NCBI GenBank assembly: GCA_964639225.1
Contig: CAZXCK010000051.1
Coordinates: 1-27,109, forward strand
From: CAZXCK01 sp964639225
Lineage (GTDB): Bacteria > Chloroflexota > Anaerolineae > Aggregatilineales > Phototrophicaceae
Direction of reading: 5' to 3'
DNA length: 27,109 nucleotides
Shown: positions 19,778-27,109 of the stretch, one piece after another
Layout: each line of letters begins with the position of its first letter
Numbering within the stretch: the first letter of the stretch is position 1
Translations under genes and position numbers: made by a program
Notes under the pieces: model-generated
The model's database searches: none
The model's input: the letters and a program-made list of their open reading frames with translations, nothing else
Told to the model about the DNA's origin: nothing

Positions 19778-21292
19778 CTACGAGTTGTCGTTTTCGTCGC
19801 GGGTGGCCTGCGCCAGCATCCAGTAGAGCGGACGCTCGCGGGGGAATACCGCCGGGTTGATGATGCTGTAGCCGGTGATCTCCTGCCGCTGCTCAACGGT
19901 AATCAGGTTGGCGAAGTTCAGGTTCCACAGGAACATGACATCCAGGTAGGGCAGTTCACGCTGGGCCATCTCGAAGGCACGCATGGCATAGTCGGCCTGG
20001 TCCTGGGCGCTGTTCCAGCCGACCCAGGGTTCGGGCGGCTCGCTGCCTACGCCGTCCCATGTCGCCCAGCCGAATTCGGTGGCCCACATGGTTGTGTTGT
20101 GGTTGTTGCGCTGCATGATGGCGTAAGTGTCTTCCAGCGTATCCAGGAAGAAGAAGCGCGGATTGTCGTCCCAGCCCCGGCCTGGATTGGGGCAGCAGCG
20201 CGCATCCGGCGGGTTGGCCCAGCCATAGGGATGCACGCCGATAATCACGTCGCCGTAATTCGCCAGTCCGGCGTCGTACATCTGCTGTAGATACAGCCGG
20301 TCGTCGACGGCGGCGGTTGGGTGACTGGTGGGCGCCAGTCCGGCGGTGACAATGGTCATCGTTGGCGAGTAAGCGCGGATGGCGTCGTAGGCCGGGCCGA
20401 ATAACTGCATGTAACCAGCGCCACTGAAGGGCAGTGTGCCGCGCCACTCGCGGATGAGGTTCGGCTCGTTCCAGATTTCGATGGCATCGATCACGCCGCC
20501 GATTTTGGTGTCGTTGAGCATAAAGCTGATGAAATTCGCCAGGTCCTGTGGATTATCTGGCGGGCCGCTTTCCTGACGATCGGAGCGCGCCCAGTCTGGC
20601 GCTTTGGCGATGCTCAACAGCACCCTGAAGCCGGGCCGCGCTGCCGCCTCGACCTGACGCTCGAAAAGCTGGAACTGCTCGCCGAAGGTGTTGGGGCCTT
20701 CCGGCTGGATGAAGGCCCAGTTAACCTGAATCTTGAGCCAGCCGACGTTGGTGACTTCAGCCAGGCTGATCGCCTCGCCGAACTGCTCAAAGGCCATATT
20801 GGAGTAGATTTGCAGCCCTATCAGGTCCGGGTTAAGCCGGGGAACAGGTGTTGGTGACGGTCCCGGCGTGACAGTGATCGTCGGTGTGGCTGTTTCGATC
20901 TCCGGCAAGGGCGTCACCGTGGGAATCACCGGCTCGGCGGTGGGGGGTGGCTGTGTTTGCAGGCGATAGTCAGGCGGCAGAATCGGGCCGAACTCGCGCG
21001 TGGGCCGTATTTCGTCCGGTTCGACCGACTCTGGCGACAATGTTGGTGTTTCCGGCACCGTCTCTGTTGGAACCGGTGTCGCCGTTGGCGGGGTTTCGGT
21101 GGGGGAGCTGGTCGCTTCCTCGACCGCTTCCGCCTCAAGCGTCGGTATCACGGTGGGTGTTACCGGCTGCGGCGTAGGGGTAATAATCACCTGGATTGGG
21201 TCGCGTACCGTGCAGGCGAACAAGCCAAACACACCCACCAGGACGATAAACAGAATCGGTTGCAGTTTTGGAGTTCGTGTTAGTTTTTGCAT
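19778..21292 (-). CDS. lipoprotein with a clan GH-A glycosidase domain
   Basis: From ATG 21292 the protein has 504 residues (the frame opens 6 codons earlier at a GTG; neither has a clear RBS). It starts with a lipoprotein signal: basic MQKLTRTPK, a hydrophobic stretch, and the lipobox LFAC with Cys27 as the lipidated residue. Residues about 35-155 are a Thr/Pro/Glu-rich linker typical of surface proteins. The rest is a TIM-barrel glycosidase: DAIEIWNEPN with the acid/base Glu276, and WATEFGW with the nucleophile Glu406, the spacing and strand positions of clan GH-A enzymes such as GH5, GH39 and GH42-like families. It should be anchored outside the cell and act on beta-linked polysaccharide; the substrate cannot be read. 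It is transcribed alone and converges on rpoC. Confidence 0.82.
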   Translation of the reverse strand: MQKLTRTPKLQPILFIVLVGVFGLFACTVRDPIQVIITPTPQPVTPTVIPTLEAEAVEEATSSPTETPPTATPVPTETVPETPTLSPESVEPDEIRPTREFGPILPPDYRLQTQPPPTAEPVIPTVTPLPEIETATPTITVTPGPSPTPVPRLNPDLIGLQIYSNMAFEQFGEAISLAEVTNVGWLKIQVNWAFIQPEGPNTFGEQFQLFERQVEAAARPGFRVLLSIAKAPDWARSDRQESGPPDNPQDLANFISFMLNDTKIGGVIDAIEIWNEPNLIREWRGTLPFSGAGYMQLFGPAYDAIRAYSPTMTIVTAGLAPTSHPTAAVDDRLYLQQMYDAGLANYGDVIIGVHPYGWANPPDARCCPNPGRGWDDNPRFFFLDTLEDTYAIMQRNNHNTTMWATEFGWATWDGVGSEPPEPWVGWNSAQDQADYAMRAFEMAQRELPYLDVMFLWNLNFANLITVEQRQEITGYSIINPAVFPRERPLYWMLAQATRDENDNS

Positions 21293-21410
21293 AGTGGCGG
21301 ATACTACCACAGGGTATGGTCCCGTGCTATAGGCAAGCGAGCCGGCGTTGGGTTTCTGGCTGGCAACGTCGGTGAATCGTTGGGAATAGGTGACGCTCTC
21401 TAACCGGCGC

Positions 21411-21439
21411 TGGACAAAAGTGGCCCGCTTTGCTATGAT
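21411..21439 (+). promoter_or_regulatory. rpsT promoter
   Basis: TGGACA (21411-21416), a 17-base spacer and TATGAT (21434-21439), with an upstream TGC that makes an extended -10. Transcription should start near 21446, leaving a leader of about 68 bases. Confidence 0.78.
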
Positions 21440-21472
21440 GTTCGCCTACAGATCGTCAGATTTGAACCGAAC

Positions 21473-21513
21473 AAGGAGGCACGGCCCGGCGTTAAACGGG
21501 CTGGAAAACGCTT
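21473..21513 (+). promoter_or_regulatory. rpsT leader: distant AAGGAGG and hairpin before the start codon
   Basis: A perfect AAGGAGG (21473-21479) lies 34 bases before the rpsT ATG, too far for normal use. Between them GCCCG (21484-21488) and CGGGC (21497-21501) can pair. Next to the ATG there is only a weak TGGAAA. No in-frame start is near the AAGGAGG because a TAA lies at 21493-21495. The hairpin could bring the site closer, as in leaders controlled by ribosomal proteins. Confidence 0.45.
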
Positions 21514-21783
21514 ATGGCGAACATTAAATCAGCCAAGAAACGGATGCTCCAGAACGAGAAGCGCCGTATTCACAATCGTAACTATCGTAACCGTGTGCGT
21601 ACGCTGGTCAAGAAGGCACGCGCCGCCATCGAGAGCGATGACGCCACCACTGCCGCCGAGGCGACTCGTACCGCCATCCGCGATCTGGATATGGCAGCCA
21701 GTCGGGGCACCCTTCACAAGCGCAACGCGGCGCGCCGCAAGAGCCGCCTGATGAAGCAGCTCCAGGCGCTGCAATCCGAATAA
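21514..21783 (+). CDS. rpsT: 30S ribosomal protein S20
   Basis: S20 binds 16S rRNA in the 30S body. The 89-residue, very basic product opens with MANIKSAKKRMLQNEKRR and ends with the family pattern ASRGTLHKRNAARRKSRLMKQL, matching S20 in length and in its three-helix layout. It is a single-gene unit with its own extended -10 promoter and a terminator. The ATG follows an unusual leader (see 21473-21513); S20 represses its own translation in E. coli, so autoregulation here is plausible but not shown. Confidence 0.97.
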   Translation: MANIKSAKKRMLQNEKRRIHNRNYRNRVRTLVKKARAAIESDDATTAAEATRTAIRDLDMAASRGTLHKRNAARRKSRLMKQLQALQSE

Positions 21784-21834
21784 ACCGGCGCCAGCGTTAA
21801 GCACGCGCCTGTCGTGATATAACTGTACCACCCT

Positions 21835-21859
21835 CCGACCTCAGTGGTCGGCTTTTTTT
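21835..21859 (+). terminator. intrinsic terminator of rpsT
   Basis: CCGACC (21835-21840), loop TCAGT, GGTCGG (21846-21851), then C and seven T. Its right half also encodes the last codons and stop of the convergent regulator gene, whose stop is at 21841-21843. Confidence 0.85.
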
Positions 21860-22539
21860 GTTTGGGGATGTTGGCTGTTGCCGGCTGCGTCTGGTGGGGC
21901 CAGCCGGTAGCCGACACCGCGCACCGTCTCCAGGTAGCGGGGCTTGCCGCCGCGCTCCATGATTTTGCGCAGCCAACGCACATGCACGTCGAGCGTGCGG
22001 GTGTCGCCCAGGTAGTCGGTCTCCCATACGCGCGCCATCAGCGTCCTGCGGTCGATGGTCTGGCCGGGCTGCCGCATGAACGTTTCCATGAGCTGGGCCG
22101 CTTTAGGGGTAAGTTGGGTTTCCTGGCCGTAGGCCGCCAGAATACGGCGCGGGATATTCATTGTAAATGGCCCGCAGGCGATGACTTCTTCGCCGTCATT
22201 ATGCACCAGCGCGCCCACGCTGTTGGCCAGCCGTCGTGCGCTGAGTGGCATAAACAGGACGACCTCTGCCGGGCTTTTAGCCCGGTCGCGCGGGCCGGGG
22301 TGAATGTGGACCAGCGGCACGTTGGGCAGGGCGTTCTTGAGTGTGCGGCACAGGCGGTCTCCGGTGGAACGCAGCGACACAGCATCCACGACGATGGCGC
22401 TCACCACTGACTGGCGGGCCAGTTCCAGCGCCTGCTTACCGCTGGGCGCGCTGTGGACGGTGAAGTGTTTTTGTAAGGTTGCCAGGTAGGTTTTGTGCCG
22501 TCCTCGTTTGCTTCCCACCAGCAAAATTGAGGCGTTCAT
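21841..22539 (-). CDS. OmpR/PhoB-type regulator with degenerate receiver domain
   Basis: The C-terminal half (about 125-215) is a winged-helix DNA-binding domain of the OmpR/PhoB family: LTPKAAQLMETFMRQPGQTI, TLDVHVRWLRKIMERGG and the wing YLETVRGVGYRL. The N-terminal half has the length of a receiver domain, but the acidic pair after the first strand is replaced (ILLVGSKRG), the Lys near the fifth strand is missing (FMPLSARRL), and only Asp52 in VVDAVS is at the phosphoacceptor strand. It is probably not controlled by ordinary phosphorylation. I used ATG 22539; the frame opens at a GTG four codons earlier. No histidine kinase gene is adjacent. It is transcribed alone, divergent from the M20 peptidase, and ends inside the rpsT terminator. 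Confidence 0.88.
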   Translation of the reverse strand: MNASILLVGSKRGRHKTYLATLQKHFTVHSAPSGKQALELARQSVVSAIVVDAVSLRSTGDRLCRTLKNALPNVPLVHIHPGPRDRAKSPAEVVLFMPLSARRLANSVGALVHNDGEEVIACGPFTMNIPRRILAAYGQETQLTPKAAQLMETFMRQPGQTIDRRTLMARVWETDYLGDTRTLDVHVRWLRKIMERGGKPRYLETVRGVGYRLAPPDAAGNSQHPQTKKADH

Positions 22540-22772
22540 GCCGCCATACACCCGATTCCAGGCGGAAAGGCGTGATTTGGGGTGGCCAATGTAGTTTTTG
22601 TGACTGCGCGTTTAGCGATCATGCGGCATAATTCCTGATGAACGGGACAGCCGGCGACGAGACCCGCACCGGGTGGGCCGACCAGCGCGACGCCTGGCGG
22701 CGGTACGGGCTGGCGTGAGCAAACGCGAAAACCGGTTCAGCGCGGCTGCGCTGCGTGTGAAATTATAACATA

Positions 22773-22780
22773 GGAAGGAG
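22773..22780 (+). promoter_or_regulatory. ribosome binding site of the M20 peptidase gene
   Basis: GGAAGGAG lies 8 bases before the ATG at 22789 and fixes the start. The 237 bases between the two divergent genes (22552-22788) show AT-rich boxes (TATAAC at 22764-22769, CATAAT at 22627-22632) but no matching -35 elements. Confidence 0.8.
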
Positions 22781-22788
22781 TCGGGCGC

Positions 22789-23970
22789 ATGACCCAGTCA
22801 TACGAAAACACGGATGCGTGGCATGAGGTGGTCGATTCCCTGGATCGGAATCTCGGCTGGCATTGGCTGCCTGAAGTCAGCCGCTGGGTCATCGAGCAGG
22901 CGCAGACGATCCAGCAGATCGCCGCGCCCACGTTCCAGGAAGACGCGCGCGCGGCTCATGTGGCCGATGTGTTCCGCGAACTCGGCCTGCGTGATGTGGA
23001 CATTGACGAGGCGTTTAATGTTTACGGGTGTCTGCCTGGCAAACGCGAAGGGCGCGGATTGATGCTCTCAGCGCATACCGACACGGTCTTTCCAGCAGAA
23101 ACCGACCTCAGCCTGAAGGCGCGCGGACGGCTGATCTACGGGCCGGGGCTGGGCGATAACAGTGTCGGCGTGGCGGGTATGCTGGGGGTCGCGGCGGCGT
23201 TGCGTCATCTGCAGATGCAGCCGCCCTGCGATCTGTGGTTTGTGGCCAGCAGCCGCGAGGAAGGTCTGGGCGACCTGGGCGGCATGAAGGCCGCCTTCGC
23301 GCGCCTGCGTGATCATATTTACGCTGTCGTCAACATCGAGGGGCTGGCGCTGGGCTACATTTACCACGCGGGTATCGCCGTGCGGCGACTGCGCATCATC
23401 GCCGAGGCGGACGGCGGCCATAGCTGGCTGCACTACGGACGCGCCAGCGCCATTCACGGCCTGGTCGAACTCGGAAGCCGCATCCTTGCCATTGAGCCGC
23501 CGCTGTCGCCGCGCACGACTTACAACATCGGCCTGATCTCCGGCGGCCATTCGATTAACTCTATCGCCACCCGCGCCGAGATGTGGCTCGACATGCGCTC
23601 CGAACACCCCGACACCCTGCAGGCTCTTGAAGACCGCGTGCGCGAGCATATCGACGCCCAGCAGCACAACGGCCTGCGTATAGAGACTGAACTGGTTGGC
23701 GACCGGCCTGCTGGCAGCATCCCACCAGAGCATCCTCTGGTCCAGATGTCGCTGGCGGCGCTGGACCGGATCGGCCTGAGTGGTTCGCTGGAAACCGGCA
23801 GCACCGATGGCAATGTGCCGCTGGCGGCCAACTATCCGACGGTCACCGTCGGCGTGACGCGCGGTGGCAACGCCCATCGCCTGGACGAATACATGGAGTC
23901 CGAGCCGGTCCAGGCCGGGATGCGGCAGCTCGTGCTGCTGACGCTGGCCGCCGCTGACTGGCAACCGTAG
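22789..23970 (+). CDS. M20-family zinc metallopeptidase/amidohydrolase
   Basis: The product is a two-domain M20 hydrolase that should remove an amino acid or acyl group from small peptides or amides in the cytoplasm. Metal and catalytic residues are present in order: His96 and Asp98 (SAHTDTV), the bridging Asp123 (GLGDNSVG), Glu157-Glu158 (SREEGLG), Glu184 (VNIEG) and His363 (GGNAHRLDEY). The lid/dimerisation domain lies at about 200-305 with His211. The 393-residue length is normal, no signal peptide is seen, and the RBS is strong. The substrate is unknown. It converges on the PLP enzyme gene with only 5 bases between the stops. Confidence 0.9.
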   Translation: MTQSYENTDAWHEVVDSLDRNLGWHWLPEVSRWVIEQAQTIQQIAAPTFQEDARAAHVADVFRELGLRDVDIDEAFNVYGCLPGKREGRGLMLSAHTDTVFPAETDLSLKARGRLIYGPGLGDNSVGVAGMLGVAAALRHLQMQPPCDLWFVASSREEGLGDLGGMKAAFARLRDHIYAVVNIEGLALGYIYHAGIAVRRLRIIAEADGGHSWLHYGRASAIHGLVELGSRILAIEPPLSPRTTYNIGLISGGHSINSIATRAEMWLDMRSEHPDTLQALEDRVREHIDAQQHNGLRIETELVGDRPAGSIPPEHPLVQMSLAALDRIGLSGSLETGSTDGNVPLAANYPTVTVGVTRGGNAHRLDEYMESEPVQAGMRQLVLLTLAAADWQP

Positions 23971-23975
23971 ACCGG

Positions 23976-25256
23976 TCAGCCATTAGCCCCGCCAACGAAC
24001 TCGCGCAGGGCTTCACCCAACCGGTCGATCTCTTCGAGTGTGTTGTAATGCACCGGGCCGATGCGCAGCATGCCGTGTTCGGCATGCCCCAGCCGTTCCA
24101 TGATCTCCAGCGCGTAATAATGCCCGGCCCACGTGTAGATGCCGCGCCCGGCCAGAAATTCGCTGACCTGCTGCGGCGTGCTGCCTTCGATAGTGCAGGC
24201 GAAGGTCGGCACACGCTCCATCAGGCGGTCGGAGTCGGTGATACCATGAACCGTCAGCCCCGGAACCTCGGCCAGCACGTCCAGCATATGAACCATCAGG
24301 CCGCGTTCGTAGGCGCGGATGGCCTCCATGCCCAGCTTGAGGTCCAGCATCTGCCCGTCATAGCGCGGATAGTCGTCGGCATAGCTCAGGCCGTAAGCCA
24401 GCCCGATCTCGGCGATGTAGTCCAGCGCGGCGCCGGCGGCGGCGATGCTCTCGAAAGCCGGTGTGCCTGTCTCCCATCGATACGGCGCGGCGTCTTTGGC
24501 CGGGCGCACCTTATAAGCGGGCAGGGTCTCCAGCAGATCATGCCGCCCCCACATCACCCCCAGGTGCGGCCCGAAAAACTTATAGGTCGAGCACAGCAGA
24601 AAATCACAGCCGATGGCCTGCACGTCGATGGGCACATGCGGCGCGCTCTGCACCGCATCGACGACATATAGCGCGCCTGCCTCGGCGGCGATCTCGGCGA
24701 TGCGATGCACCGGGTTGACCGTGCCCACCGCGTTAGAAGCGTGTACGGTGGCGATCAGCCGGGTGCGGCTGCTGACTGCCGCCTGCAGCGAGTCCAGGTC
24801 CAGTGTGCAGTCGGCAGGGTTGATGTCCACCCAGCGTACGGTCAGGTTATGGTCGCGGGCGATGAGCAGCCAGGGCGATACGTTGGCGTCGTGGTCCATG
24901 CGAGTGAGGATAATCTCATCGCCGGCGTGGAACGTCTGCGCCAGGGCGCGGCTGAGGCCGAAGATCAGCGTCGTCATGTTGGGGCCAAAGGCGACTTCGT
25001 CCGGATTTTCCGCCCCCAGGAAGTCGGCCATTTGCTGGCGCACATCGCTGACCATCTCATCGCTGCGGCGGCTGGTGTCGAAAACACCGCCGGAGTTGGC
25101 ATTCATCCCGGTGAAATACTCGGCGACCGCGTCGATCACGGCCTGCGGAACCTGGGTTCCGGCTGGGTTGTCGAAGTAGATCGGGGTCTGGCCGTCTGGC
25201 AGTCGGCGTTGTAAGGCAGGGAACTGCTCGCGGAGCGCGTTCACATCAAACGGCAT
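23976..25256 (-). CDS. cysteine desulfurase-like class V PLP enzyme (TIGR01976-like) lacking the persulfide Cys
   Basis: The fold type I PLP motifs are clear: His122 (MDHDANVSPW) stacking on the cofactor, Asp200 (VVDAVQSAPH) holding the pyridine nitrogen, and the Schiff-base Lys226 (CSTYKFFGPH). The N-terminus YFDNPAGTQVP and the whole layout match the cysteine desulfurase-like branch. Where SufS-type enzymes carry the catalytic Cys in GHHC, this protein reads GHYY (Tyr381), so ordinary sulfur transfer through a persulfide is unlikely; a lyase, epimerase or aminotransferase-type activity is possible. I chose ATG 25256 because AGGAAGG lies 6 bases upstream; the frame extends to a TTG at 25283. 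The protein has 426 aa. The TPR gene lies upstream in the same direction with 90 bases between them. Confidence 0.87.
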   Translation of the reverse strand: MPFDVNALREQFPALQRRLPDGQTPIYFDNPAGTQVPQAVIDAVAEYFTGMNANSGGVFDTSRRSDEMVSDVRQQMADFLGAENPDEVAFGPNMTTLIFGLSRALAQTFHAGDEIILTRMDHDANVSPWLLIARDHNLTVRWVDINPADCTLDLDSLQAAVSSRTRLIATVHASNAVGTVNPVHRIAEIAAEAGALYVVDAVQSAPHVPIDVQAIGCDFLLCSTYKFFGPHLGVMWGRHDLLETLPAYKVRPAKDAAPYRWETGTPAFESIAAAGAALDYIAEIGLAYGLSYADDYPRYDGQMLDLKLGMEAIRAYERGLMVHMLDVLAEVPGLTVHGITDSDRLMERVPTFACTIEGSTPQQVSEFLAGRGIYTWAGHYYALEIMERLGHAEHGMLRIGPVHYNTLEEIDRLGEALREFVGGANG

Positions 25257-25346
25257 GGTTAACCTTCCTGCATTGTCAGTCAATCTCGGTATATGGAGAC
25301 AACATTAACACCAATGCCGTTGCCTTGCAATGGAACCGCGCCAGTG

Positions 25347-26363
25347 TCAGGCCAGGTTGAGGATCAGCAGAATCAGACCGCCTGCATTCAGCAGCGCCAG
25401 CACGCCCAGCACGATGACCAGCGCGCGCGGGTAAGTCTCGTCGATGCCGGGTATGCGCGTCGCTTTGATCTCTGCCGGTATCATGTTGAAATAGCGGGTT
25501 GTCTCGTCGACGGCTGCCGCCAGCTCGTCTTCGAACTCGCGCTCGAAATCGCTGGGGCTGCCGAACGCAGCGGCCTGCGCCGTGCCGGAATCCTGGCTCA
25601 GGTCGAATCCAGTTTCATCATCGATGTCGTCGAGTCCGCCAGCGAAGGCTGGCGCGCCAGAGGCTGGCGCTTGCTCTTCGGCCTGGGGCTGGGCGAAGAA
25701 GTCGTCCGGGTCGTTTTCCGGTTCCTCAATGGCCGCGCTGGAAAAATCGTCATCACTGAACAGGTCTTCGCCGAACATATCGTCGACATCGGCGGTAAAC
25801 ACCGAGCTGCCGCCTACGCGCTCGTCCAGCGAGATTTCCGGTTCGTCATCGTCAGCTTCGTCGAACGATAGCTGGTCGTCGAAGCTGTGTGTCTCTAAGC
25901 TGTCTGGACTATCATCGCCGAACAGGCTGTGCGCGTCGTCGTCAAATGCTGCTGCGCCATTGGAATTCAGGCCATCCAGGTCGAAACCGGCAAAGGCTGG
26001 CGCACTGGATGGGTCTGCTGGTGGCTCTGGCTCGAACAAGGGTTGCTCGTAGGCCGGTTCTGCCGAGAACGACGGTTCCCTGCGGGGTGGTTCTGGCGCT
26101 GGCGGTGGCGTGCCGTTCTGCTGACGCAGCTTGTCCAGGCCGCGCTGGGCGTTGGCGTTATCCGGGTTAATGTACAGGACGTTTTCGAGGCACAGGATTT
26201 GCTCCTCGACCGTATCGACAGCGGCGCTCAGCCACATCCAGGCCTGTTCGTTGTACTGGTTGATCTCGGTCGCTTTTTCCAGCAGGGCACGCGCCTCGGC
26301 CTTGTTGCCGGCTTTGATGGCGCGAATAGCTTCGCGCACCATACCCTCGACATTTGCGGGCAT
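25347..26363 (-). CDS. TPR protein with acidic low-complexity middle and C-terminal membrane anchor
   Basis: The N-terminal 80 residues form about two TPR repeats (AIRAIKAGNKAEARALLEKA, then a second pair ending in NPDNANAQRGLDKL). A long disordered region (80-285) rich in Asp, Glu, Ser, Ala and Pro follows, with repeated short motifs: APAFAG twice, LFGDD/MFGEDLF, and several SFDD/FDDD units. A single hydrophobic helix (about 313-335) ends the protein two to three residues before the stop, so it is tail-anchored with the TPR part in the cytoplasm. The RBS AAAGGA lies about 7 bases before the ATG. The function is not known; a membrane-tethered scaffold is an inference. It lies upstream of the PLP enzyme and may share its transcript. 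Confidence 0.82.
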   Translation of the reverse strand: MPANVEGMVREAIRAIKAGNKAEARALLEKATEINQYNEQAWMWLSAAVDTVEEQILCLENVLYINPDNANAQRGLDKLRQQNGTPPPAPEPPRREPSFSAEPAYEQPLFEPEPPADPSSAPAFAGFDLDGLNSNGAAAFDDDAHSLFGDDSPDSLETHSFDDQLSFDEADDDEPEISLDERVGGSSVFTADVDDMFGEDLFSDDDFSSAAIEEPENDPDDFFAQPQAEEQAPASGAPAFAGGLDDIDDETGFDLSQDSGTAQAAAFGSPSDFEREFEDELAAAVDETTRYFNMIPAEIKATRIPGIDETYPRALVIVLGVLALLNAGGLILLILNLA

Positions 26364-26445
26364 GCCGCAATCCTTTCTACGACTTCTCGCCGCGATGGCG
26401 CATTCAATCGCCGCGCCGGTGGTTGCTCCGTCGTCTACACATTTT

Positions 26446-26475
26446 ATGATAGCATGAAGATGCTGCCCCGGTCAT
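26446..26475 (-). promoter_or_regulatory. candidate promoter of the TPR gene
   Basis: On the minus strand ATGACC (26475-26470), an 18-base spacer and TATCAT (26451-26446) preceded by TGC form an extended -10 promoter with a weak -35. The leader would be about 75 bases. Confidence 0.45.
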
Positions 26476-26548
26476 AAAGAGTGTCGCAATGTGCGTTATA
26501 CTGGCGGGGATTTTTGTGCTGCCTGCCTGAACAAAGGACGAAGAACTG

Positions 26549-27049
26549 ATGAAACCACCCGCTGTTCCACTGGAAAAGATCATCGCGCTGGAACCGGTCT
26601 ACCGTCTGACCATCCCTGGTGATTACCTGGACGAAAACGGCCACATGAACATGCGCTGGTATCTGGCGGTTTACGACGACGCGGGTTATCCGCTGGCGCA
26701 GCGGCTGGGACTGACGCCGGAATTTCACGCTCGGCACGGCAGCGGCGGCTTCGACCTGGAACATCACATCCACTATCTGAGCGAGGTCATGGTCGGTGAC
26801 GAGGTGGTCATTTATGCCCGCCTGCTCGGATTTCACGCCAAACGCATCCATTATATGATGTTCATGGTCAATCATACACGCGGCAGACTGGCGTCCATCT
26901 TCGAGTGTGTCACCGCCTTTGCCGATCTGCGTGTGCGGCGCACCGCGCCTTATCCGCCGGAGATTGCCACGCGCATCGCCGAGCTGGTCGCCGAGCACCA
27001 GCGACTGGATTGGCCCGCGCCGGTCTGTGGTGTGATGAGCGCGGGCTGA
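26549..27049 (+). CDS. hotdog-fold acyl-CoA thioesterase
   Basis: The 166-residue product has the 4-hydroxybenzoyl-CoA-thioesterase-type hotdog signature: YLDENGHMNMRWYLAVYDDAG with the Asp/Asn-x-Gly-His start of the central helix, then LEHHIHYLSEVMVGDEVVIYARLLGF strands and a final beta sheet strand with FECVTAFADLRVRR. The family hydrolyses acyl-CoA thioesters in the cytoplasm; the acyl chain preference is unknown. AAAGGA lies 10 bases before the ATG; a TATACT at 26497-26502 may be its -10 box but no good -35 was found. It is divergent from the TPR gene. The last 60 bases of the window hold no gene that can be supported. Confidence 0.85.
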   Translation: MKPPAVPLEKIIALEPVYRLTIPGDYLDENGHMNMRWYLAVYDDAGYPLAQRLGLTPEFHARHGSGGFDLEHHIHYLSEVMVGDEVVIYARLLGFHAKRIHYMMFMVNHTRGRLASIFECVTAFADLRVRRTAPYPPEIATRIAELVAEHQRLDWPAPVCGVMSAG

Positions 27050-27109
27050 TTGGTGGGGCGCAGTCTTGACTCTAACCGACTTTTTGCTCACACTTGCACG
27101 CAGCCGCAA

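Noticed and set aside
22552..22788. GC-rich stretch before the M20 gene as a tRNA or structured RNA
   Set aside because: No cloverleaf arms, T-loop sequence or covarying stems could be made out by eye.
27066..27109. TTGACT near the window end as a promoter for a gene beyond
   Set aside because: No -10 element at the right distance is visible, and the sequence stops too soon to judge.

Overview
The window looks like a chromosomal housekeeping region of a high-GC bacterium, most likely a member of the Chloroflexota (Anaerolineae-like). This is an inference from gene content: an Agl23-type membrane protein fused to NHL repeats, a Thr/Pro-linked lipoprotein glycosidase, an acidic TPR protein with a C-terminal membrane anchor, the style of RpoC, and a 600-residue IF-2. 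No rRNA, tRNA, CRISPR array, phage or insertion sequence was seen, and nothing points to recent transfer.

Left part (1-10697, all + strand). The end of an Agl23/NHL membrane protein and a 67-residue unknown are followed by the translation/transcription cluster nusA, a small basic protein, ylxR (rnpM), infB, rbfA, an nrnA-like DHH phosphoesterase, truB and ribF. This is the familiar bacterial nusA-infB order, but rimP is missing from its usual place before nusA. That place holds a strong promoter, a terminator-like hairpin and a second strong promoter. From rbfA to truB the genes overlap or nearly touch, so translational coupling is likely. The small protein after nusA ends in a motif that is also found at the very end of NusA.

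Middle part (10674-13393, - strand). A compact operon reads a two-helix membrane protein, a 170-residue unknown, era and a TIM-barrel (DUF692/xylose-isomerase-like) protein. It converges on ribF with a 24-base overlap. A 341-base region with several dyads and repeats separates it from a divergent malate dehydrogenase gene, which ends in a textbook terminator.

rpoC (15109-19689) stands alone. No rpoB precedes it. It has two near-consensus promoters of its own, an 11-bp perfect inverted repeat laid over the second one, and a leader with a hairpin and T6 tract. The protein carries a long coiled-coil insertion after the first zinc site and an unusual bridge-helix hinge.

Right part (19778-27109). 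Genes here are single or in small units: a cell-wall/extracellular glycosidase lipoprotein (-), rpsT (+), a response-regulator-like protein with a degenerate receiver (-), an M20 peptidase (+), a class V PLP enzyme of the cysteine desulfurase-like type with Tyr where the persulfide Cys would be (-), a TPR/acidic/tail-anchored protein (-), and a hotdog thioesterase (+). All function calls come from reading motifs by eye; no database search was possible.
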